From assembly GCA_945861275.1 (NCBI GenBank), contig CAMATZ010000027.1, positions 1 through 64,000 of the forward strand: 64,000 nt of DNA, read 5' to 3'. Source of the stretch: Bordetella parapertussis. GTDB lineage: Bacteria; Pseudomonadota; Gammaproteobacteria; Burkholderiales; SG8-41. A program made the position numbers and the translations under genes. Below are positions 58,597-64,000 of the stretch, piece after piece. The notes under the pieces are model-generated. The model searched no databases. It saw only the letters and a program-made list of their open reading frames with translations, and had not been told where the DNA came from. How positions within the stretch are numbered: the first letter of the stretch is position 1; every line of letters starts with the position of its first letter.

Positions 58597-58790
58597 TCTG
58601 GCGCAGGCCAGAATCCAGTGCGTAACCTGCGGCGCGTTTTTTAGCGCCGGTATATTTGGTGGTGTACTGCAACATGAGGAATTGATCCCCCAACCTACCT
58701 TCCCCAGGGGAAGGGGATACTGGCCTGCGCCAGAATGACGAGGTGGCAGGTTTAGTCTGTGTAAATCTGTGTTCATCTGCGGCAAATATA
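58549..58790. repeat. Nested repeats upstream of the receptor
   Basis: The outer arms are CCACAGATGAACACAGATG and ATCTGTGTTCATCTGCGG. The inner arms are GTCATTCTGGCGCAGGCCAG and CTGGCCTGCGCCAGAATGAC, exact over 20 bases. A CCTTCCCC/GGGGAAGG hairpin lies within. Confidence 0.8.
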
Positions 58791-58795
58791 TTTTT

Positions 58796-61700
58796 TTATT
58801 TTGCACGTTGCCACGCTTTCACCAGCATGCGCGCAGCCCACTCCACTGCCATTTCGCGTTTGTAAGCCGCCGAGCCGCGCACATCCGACATTGGTTGCGC
58901 CAATGTTCGGATGTCTTGAACAGTATCCCGTATCGTTGATTCCGACAGCGGTTTGCCGGTGAGTTGCGCGAGATCAAGCACGATCGGTTTCCAGCTCACG
59001 CAGCCCACCACCACGCGCGCCGTGCTGCAATGGCCTGTGGCGTCGAGTGTCACTTTTGCAGCGACGTTGACCGTCGGAATTTCCAGTTCGCCGCGCAGCA
59101 TGTATTTGTGGAAGGCCGAGCCGGTGCGCGCGGGCAACGCATCCACTTCGACACTCACCACCAATTCATCCTTGGCAAAACGCTGCTCGAATGCTTCGTC
59201 GAGCGCCAGCGTGCGCCGGCCAGTGGTACGAGAGGGGCCGGCGACCGTGACGCGTGCGTTGAGCGCCAGCAGGGCAATCGGCAAATCGAAACCGCCGATC
59301 AGCGGCCCGATGCTGCCACCGACGGTAATCATGCGCCGCAGGCGCGTGTGGCCGACGGCTTCGAGCGCATCGTGGATGGCCTGCCAGCCGCTTTGCACTT
59401 GCGCATCGTCGTAAATGCGCTGCTGGTTCACCGCCGAGCCGATGTGAAGAACACCTTTTGCATTCACATTCATTTCGAGCAGTTCCGGCACCCGCGCCAG
59501 CGACACCAAGCGTTTGGCCAGCGGATAGCCACTGCGCTCGCGGCGCAGCGCGTGCGACATGCCGCCGGAGACCAGCGCGGTTTCTCCTTCGGCGAAAAGT
59601 GCTGCTGCTTCAGCAACCGATTTCGCGACGATGAATTCCGGGTTGAACGGGCGCGGCCCCGACGGTTTGCCGGCGGATAAGCGCGACCACGTGTTGCCTT
59701 TGGGTTCAACCGCAGGCGCAACTTTTTCATCGGCGTACAACGCGGGATGCAGTGCGCGATGAATCTTTTCTGAGGTGATCGGCAGTTCATGGATGCGCAC
59801 GCCTACCGCGTCGGCGATCGCATTGGCGATTGCGGCTGGAATTGCATCCAGACCGATTTCGCCGAGGCCCTTGGCGCCGAATGGCCCTGAAGGCTCATAC
59901 GAATCCGCAAACGCCACATGCATCAGCGGCAGATTCGCTGCGCCCGGCAGCGGGTAATCCTTCAACTGCGGATCGGTGGGCTGGCCGTTCCACAGATCAA
60001 AATATTCCGTCATTGCGAAGCCGATGCCCTGCACCATGCCGCCATGCACCTGGCCCTGGGCGGCGGCGGGGTGGATCACCGTGCCGCAATCGACCGCGGC
60101 TGAAATCTCTTCAAGTTTCACCATGCCCGTGCCGCGATCGACTTCGACTTCCACGCACTGCGCCGCGAAATTGTACGAGCCTGATTCATTGCCGAAGCGG
60201 CAGTGATCCGGGAACTCCGACGGATTGTCGAAATTGCCGACGCCGATGATCGGTTGCCCGCCGGGCTTGTAGATGTTGGCGCGCACGATCACAGACACCG
60301 GCTTGTACGCCGATTCCGGGCCGGCTTTCGGCCCAATCTGGCCGCTGATGATGGTGAGGTCTTCCACCGGCAGTTTGAATTGTTCCGCGGCAGCAGCCAT
60401 CAACTGTTTGGCGGCTTCACCGGCGGCACGCTTCACCGCGTTGCCGGCCACATACGTCACCCGGCTCGCCAGCGCGCCCAACGCATAGGGATGCACGTCG
60501 GTGTCGGGTCGCGTGATGTCCACGTCCTCATACGGCAGGCCGAGTTCTTCGGCGGCGATCTGGCGCAGCACGGTTAGCGTGCCCTGGCCGATTTCGCCTT
60601 CGCCGCTGATGATGGTGGCGCGACCGTCGTCATTGATGCGCACAATCGCCGAACTGCCGTCCCAATCACCGAAACTGCGGCGGCCATTCACGTGCAGGCT
60701 GCATCCCATGCCCAGCCCGCGATTGGGTCGCTTGTTTTTATGCTTGGCCTTCCAGTCGATGAGTTCAGTCGCTTTGTCGATGCACTGCTTCAATTCGCAA
60801 CTGGTGATTTTGTGATTGTGCGGCGACACATCGCCCGGCTCCACTGCGTTCATGCGCAACAGGTCGGCGATGTCGATGCCGAGTTTTGCGGCGGCGAGAT
60901 CCCACGCCTGTTCCACCGCCCAGTCGGCCGATGGATTGCCAAAGCCGCGAAACGCGCCGGTCGGCACCAGGTTGGTATACACCAGCCGCGAATGCGCGCG
61001 CGCGTTCGGATACTTGTAGAGCGCGTCATGGCGCACAGTGGCCGCGCCGAGTATCGCCTGCGACTTGCCGGTGTAGGCGCCGTTGTCGGCCCACATTTTG
61101 ATTTCCTTGGCCAGCACCTTGCCGGCCTTGCTGAACCCCAGCCGCACCCAATAGCGCATGGGCATGCGCGGGTGGCTGGCGAGAAACTCTTCCTCGCGTG
61201 TATGTATGAGTTTGACGGGTTTGCCGGTTTTGCGCGCGAGCATGGCGCAGATCACCGAGCAGTTGTCGTCGCCGGATTTGCCGCCGAAGCCGCCGCCGAC
61301 TTCGGTCTGGATCACGCGCATTTGCGATTCGGGGATGCCCAGCGCCACACAGTAACGCCCGCGCGCCAGATACGGTGTTTGCGTGTTGCACCACAGGGTG
61401 TAGCGCCCATCGGAAAATTTTGCGACGCAGCCGATGGTCTCTAGTGAGGTGTGCCACTGGCGTTGCGATTCCCAGGTACCTTCGACGATGCAATCACTCG
61501 CCTTGAAGCCGGCATCGACTTCGCCGCGCTCGAATGAAAATTCATGCGCGATGTTGCCGGGAGTGTCGTCATGCACCAGCGGCGCGTTGGGCGCCATGGC
61601 CTGATCCATCGACAGCACGGCGGGCAGCACGTCGTATTGCACCACGATTTTGTCGACCGCAGCACGCGCGATTTCGGGTGTGCTGGCAGCCACCGCAGCG

Positions 61701-62020
61701 ACTTCATCGCCCACGTAACGCACGCGCCCGATGGCCAGCGGATACAGATCAGGACGGAACGCGCCCCATTTCTTGTGCGCGGTGTCCTCACCGGTGATCA
61801 CCGATCTCACGCCGGGCATCGCGCGCGCGGCACTCAGGTCGATGGAGACGATGCGCGCATTCGGATGCGGGCTGCGCAGCACCGCGCCGTGCAGCATGCC
61901 GGGCATCTGGATGTCGGCAACGTAAAGCGCCGCGCCGGTGACTTTGGGTATGGCGTCGGTGCGTTGTACGTCTTTGCCGACGATCAGCAGGCCCGCCGCG
62001 CGGGGATCGGGCGCGTTCAT
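58796..62020 (-). CDS. Molybdenum hydroxylase, fused large and FAD subunits
   Basis: A 1074-residue xanthine-dehydrogenase-family protein. Residues 1 to about 770 form the molybdopterin subunit: GVRSVITGEDT, TEVGGGFGGKSGD, NLVPTGAFRGFGNP, GEGEIGQGTLTVL and the catalytic FGAKGLGEIGLDAIP. Residues about 785 to 1074 match the FAD-binding medium subunit (LVSGGMSHALRRE, LVSLARVPEL, ITVGGSIG), with the first FAD motif degenerate. In most relatives these are separate genes. It and the 2Fe-2S protein make a 4-hydroxybenzoyl-CoA-reductase-like or N-heterocycle hydroxylase. The ATG (62020) is 76 bases after the iron-sulfur gene. Confidence 0.88.
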   Translation of the reverse strand: MNAPDPRAAGLLIVGKDVQRTDAIPKVTGAALYVADIQMPGMLHGAVLRSPHPNARIVSIDLSAARAMPGVRSVITGEDTAHKKWGAFRPDLYPLAIGRVRYVGDEVAAVAASTPEIARAAVDKIVVQYDVLPAVLSMDQAMAPNAPLVHDDTPGNIAHEFSFERGEVDAGFKASDCIVEGTWESQRQWHTSLETIGCVAKFSDGRYTLWCNTQTPYLARGRYCVALGIPESQMRVIQTEVGGGFGGKSGDDNCSVICAMLARKTGKPVKLIHTREEEFLASHPRMPMRYWVRLGFSKAGKVLAKEIKMWADNGAYTGKSQAILGAATVRHDALYKYPNARAHSRLVYTNLVPTGAFRGFGNPSADWAVEQAWDLAAAKLGIDIADLLRMNAVEPGDVSPHNHKITSCELKQCIDKATELIDWKAKHKNKRPNRGLGMGCSLHVNGRRSFGDWDGSSAIVRINDDGRATIISGEGEIGQGTLTVLRQIAAEELGLPYEDVDITRPDTDVHPYALGALASRVTYVAGNAVKRAAGEAAKQLMAAAAEQFKLPVEDLTIISGQIGPKAGPESAYKPVSVIVRANIYKPGGQPIIGVGNFDNPSEFPDHCRFGNESGSYNFAAQCVEVEVDRGTGMVKLEEISAAVDCGTVIHPAAAQGQVHGGMVQGIGFAMTEYFDLWNGQPTDPQLKDYPLPGAANLPLMHVAFADSYEPSGPFGAKGLGEIGLDAIPAAIANAIADAVGVRIHELPITSEKIHRALHPALYADEKVAPAVEPKGNTWSRLSAGKPSGPRPFNPEFIVAKSVAEAAALFAEGETALVSGGMSHALRRERSGYPLAKRLVSLARVPELLEMNVNAKGVLHIGSAVNQQRIYDDAQVQSGWQAIHDALEAVGHTRLRRMITVGGSIGPLIGGFDLPIALLALNARVTVAGPSRTTGRRTLALDEAFEQRFAKDELVVSVEVDALPARTGSAFHKYMLRGELEIPTVNVAAKVTLDATGHCSTARVVVGCVSWKPIVLDLAQLTGKPLSESTIRDTVQDIRTLAQPMSDVRGSAAYKREMAVEWAARMLVKAWQRAK

Positions 62021-62040
62021 GCTTGCACCAAGGATAATTC

Positions 62041-62066
62041 CCTCGCCCCCTTTTGGGGGAGAGGGT
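62041..62066. repeat. CCCTCGCCCCC hairpin repeat
   Basis: CCCTCGCCCCC and GGGGGAGAGGG pair around TTTT between two co-directional genes, resembling the arms of the element at 32.2 kb. Confidence 0.6.
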
Positions 62067-62096
62067 TAGGGTGAGGGGCGGTCGCATGGAGTGACG

Positions 62097-62582
62097 TCAT
62101 GCTTGTACCTTGGATGTTTTCTGCGCTACCGCGATGGCTTCTTTGTAAGCCTCGAAAATCCGGTGATAACCCGTGCAGCGGCAGTACACGCTATCGACGC
62201 TGGCCTTGATCTCTTCCTCCGACGGATTTGGGTTTTTCTCCAGCAGTGAACACGCCTGCATCACATGCCCCGGGATACAGATGCCGCATTGCAACGCCGT
62301 TTGCTTCACGAACGCCTGCTGCACCGGATGCAGGCCATCCGGCGTCGCCAAGCCTTCGATGGTGCGGATGTCGGCGCCATCACACAGCGCCGCCAGTTGC
62401 AGGCACGCGGGCGTGGGTTCGCCATTGACAATAACGGTGCAGATGCCGCAGGCGCCGATGTTGCAGCCGAGTTTGGCGCCGGTGAGTTGAAAATCCTCGC
62501 GCAATACATCGGCGAGCAAACGGTCTGTGGTTTTAAGCGTGACTTCCGCCGGATCGCCGTTGAGCGTGAATTGAATGAGCAT
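62097..62582 (-). CDS. 2Fe-2S subunit of the molybdenum hydroxylase
   Basis: A 161-residue iron-sulfur protein with the two [2Fe-2S] motifs of the family: plant-ferredoxin type GCNIGACGICTVIVNGEPTPAC (in pieces: CNIGACGIC) near 39-47, and the second CGIC...CRCTGYH (about 99-102 and 133-138). It shuttles electrons from the molybdenum site to FAD. It is the first gene of the operon and precedes the fused large/FAD subunit. The layout is usual for the xanthine dehydrogenase superfamily. Confidence 0.93.
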   Translation of the reverse strand: MLIQFTLNGDPAEVTLKTTDRLLADVLREDFQLTGAKLGCNIGACGICTVIVNGEPTPACLQLAALCDGADIRTIEGLATPDGLHPVQQAFVKQTALQCGICIPGHVMQACSLLEKNPNPSEEEIKASVDSVYCRCTGYHRIFEAYKEAIAVAQKTSKVQA

Positions 62583-62670
62583 GGTTCGAGCCTTTGGAGA
62601 GGGCGGGATTATAAGCGTTGTGAGTGAATTCGTCCTACAATATGCGCCCTTTTAGAACCGTGGAGCAGCA

Positions 62671-63432
62671 GTGTACGACACCCATTTTCACATCATCGAT
62701 ATGCGCTTTCCGGTGCAGGAAAACCAGGGTTTCTTTCCCCCTTCGTTTCCCGCGCCGGATTATCAGCAGCGCACGCAGGGACTGGGCATTTGCGGCGGCA
62801 CCGTCGTTTCCGGGTCTTTTCAGGGCTTCGATACCGGCTTTATGCACGAGGCGCTGCGGGTGCTCGGCCCCACCTTTACCGGCGTGATTCAGATTCCGCC
62901 CACGGCGACCGATGAGGAAATTCTTGCGCTCGACGCCATCGGCGTGCGTGGCGTGCGCTTTAACCTGGTGCGCGGCGGTTCGGCGGATGTGGCCGATCTG
63001 GAAAACGTTGCCGCGCGCGTGTGGGCGCTCGCGCGCTGGCACGTGGAGCTGTATGCCGACGCGCGTGATCTGGCGCCGATAGTGGATGCGCTATCCGCAC
63101 TGCCTGCAGTGAGCATCGCGCATCTGGGCCTGTCCGACGAAGGTTTGCCCACGCTGGTGAAACTCGCGGGCAAAGGCATGATGGTGAAGGCCACCGGTTT
63201 TGGCCGCATGACGCTCGATCCGGTGAAAGGCGTGCGCGCATTGGCCGCGGCGAACCCGGATTGTTTGATGTTCGGTACCGATCTGCCGTCGCAGCGCGCG
63301 CGCCGTCCGTTTCTGCCTTCGGACATTGATTTGCTGCGCGATAACATCGACGCCGCTTTGGTGCGCAAAGTTTTTTTTGATAACGCGGTGAAGTTCTATC
63401 GCCCGCGACAGACCCCGGTTTACAAAATATAA
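62671..63432 (+). CDS. Amidohydrolase-family metal-dependent hydrolase
   Basis: A 253-residue TIM-barrel enzyme. The GTG start (62671) opens MYDTHFHIIDMRFPVQENQG with the HxH metal pair. Others are ADARDLAPIVDAL, SIAHLGLSDEG (metal His) and MFGTDLPSQRARRPF with the catalytic Asp. It resembles 2-pyrone-4,6-dicarboxylate lactonase and related amidohydrolase-2 enzymes. It is divergent from the molybdenum hydroxylase operon, which suggests a shared aromatic pathway. Confidence 0.85.
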   Translation: MYDTHFHIIDMRFPVQENQGFFPPSFPAPDYQQRTQGLGICGGTVVSGSFQGFDTGFMHEALRVLGPTFTGVIQIPPTATDEEILALDAIGVRGVRFNLVRGGSADVADLENVAARVWALARWHVELYADARDLAPIVDALSALPAVSIAHLGLSDEGLPTLVKLAGKGMMVKATGFGRMTLDPVKGVRALAAANPDCLMFGTDLPSQRARRPFLPSDIDLLRDNIDAALVRKVFFDNAVKFYRPRQTPVYKI

Positions 63433-63433
63433 A

Positions 63434-64000
63434 ATGTATAATAAAAACAAATACTTACAAACATCATCGGACTGTAGCGTGCGCCATGCGCACGACGCCA
63501 CACCGGTGAACGGCGCGCGATACCCGGCGTGCCTGATAGCTGTGTCACTGTTGGCAACGGCAAACGCATTTGCGCAAAGCGCTGCAACGAACTACCCCTC
63601 GCGCCCGATTCGCCTAGTGGTGCCGCAAAGCGCGGGCGGTTCCACCGATCTCGTCGCGCGCCCGCTGGCGCAGCGCGTGGCCGAAGCGTTGAAAACGTCA
63701 GTGGTCGTGGATAACCGCCCCGGCGCCGGCAGCATCGTCGGCACCGACATCGCCGCCAAAGCGCCGCCGGATGGTTACACGCTGCTGGCAGTGGCGGCGT
63801 CGTTCACCATGAGTCCGAGTCTTTACAAAAAGCTGCCGTTTGATCCGGTGAAGGACTTCACGCCGATCTCGCTGTTGTCGTCGCTGCCGAACATTCTGGT
63901 GGTGCATCCCGCGCAGCCGGTGAAATCGCTGAAGGATCTGGTGGCACTCGCGAAGGCGCAACCGGGAAAACTCAACTACAGTTCCAGCGGCGTGGCCACC
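63434..64000 (+). CDS. Bug/TctC-family receptor, cut by window edge
   Basis: An open frame begins at ATG 63434 inside motif copy 9 (MYNKNKYLQTSSD...), passes through the GTAGCGTGCGC repeat, and enters a proper signal peptide at GTG 63506 (MNGARYPACLIAVSLLATANAFAQ), the more likely start. The receptor body is then visible: YPSRPIRLVVPQSAGGSTD, VVVDNRPGAGSIVGTDIAAK, LPFDPVKDFTPI and VALAKAQPGKLNYSSSG, and runs off the right edge. It is downstream of the amidohydrolase by one base or so and may be co-transcribed with it. Confidence 0.85.
   Translation, partial: MYNKNKYLQTSSDCSVRHAHDATPVNGARYPACLIAVSLLATANAFAQSAATNYPSRPIRLVVPQSAGGSTDLVARPLAQRVAEALKTSVVVDNRPGAGSIVGTDIAAKAPPDGYTLLAVAASFTMSPSLYKKLPFDPVKDFTPISLLSSLPNILVVHPAQPVKSLKDLVALAKAQPGKLNYSSSGVAT
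63442..63459 (+). repeat. Dispersed motif, copy 9
   Basis: TAAAAACAAATACTTACA, perfect, within the possible leader of the terminal receptor gene. Confidence 0.7.
63474..63496. repeat. Single arm of the GTAGCGTGCGC palindrome
   Basis: GTAGCGTGCGCCATGCGCAC matches the left arm at 56062 with two changes; the other arm is absent. Confidence 0.65.

Noticed and set aside
1-64000. CRISPR array, rRNA or tRNA
   Set aside because: No regularly spaced direct repeats, rRNA segments or cloverleaf patterns were seen; a tRNA could still be missed by eye.

Overview
The window reads as chromosome of a GC-rich betaproteobacterium, probably Burkholderiales-like. This is inferred from nine Bug/TctC-type periplasmic solute receptors in 64 kb, a Sox thiosulfate-oxidation cluster, many paired CoA-transferase, acyl-CoA and hydrolase genes, and dispersed palindromic intergenic repeats. 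No rRNA, tRNA, CRISPR array, origin or IS transposase was seen.

Layout. 1-7.1 kb: Bug receptors with a minus-strand operon of three alpha/beta hydrolases and an SDR. 7.2-11.1 kb: orphan Phd/YefM antitoxin, two MFS transporters, a 2-hydroxyacid dehydrogenase. 11.3-23.8 kb: a sulfur region (rhodanese, soxY-Z-A-X-B without soxCD, a GGDEF/EAL protein, a PhnD-like gene broken by TAA, two cytochromes c of which one is TsdA-like, a SulP permease, a double rhodanese). 23.9-27.2 kb: a maleate-isomerase/Asp-Glu-racemase gene coupled to a leaderless TctC-like gene, plus a Bug receptor. 27.3-31.8 kb: an AT-richer island, all genes on the minus strand, with two integron-type attC-like sites, a HepT/MntA pair and a DGQHR/HEPN-like module that seems to have split an older cassette gene. 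32-45.8 kb: catabolic genes (DUF35, thiolase-like, two CaiB/BaiF CoA-transferases, SGNH esterase, Bug receptor, TauD/TfdA dioxygenase, mannonate-dehydratase-like, amidohydrolase, MFS). 45.9-57.5 kb: acyl-CoA synthetase, acyl-CoA dehydrogenase, SDR, UbiD-type decarboxylase, then three genes interrupted in frame by TGA. 57.6-64 kb: Bug receptors around a molybdenum hydroxylase (fused large plus FAD subunit, separate 2Fe-2S subunit) and a metal-dependent hydrolase.

The two strongest points are: (1) three apparent selenoprotein genes within 4 kb (a UGSC protein, a TlpA-like thioredoxin with UxxC, and a peroxiredoxin with U at the peroxidatic position), each with a hairpin just after the TGA; and (2) the minus-strand module at 27.6-30.4 kb (HTH regulator with a 10-bp inverted operator pair, DGQHR protein, HEPN-like protein and two small proteins), a candidate undescribed defence or toxin-antitoxin system.

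A third signal is a short dispersed motif (core AAAACAAATACTTA, about 18 nt when extended) present in nine copies, twice overlapping predicted protein starts and once inside the linker of an acyl-CoA synthetase. Several genes have 5-prime ends built from dispersed repeats. Family names come from recognised motifs and recall; no database search was run.
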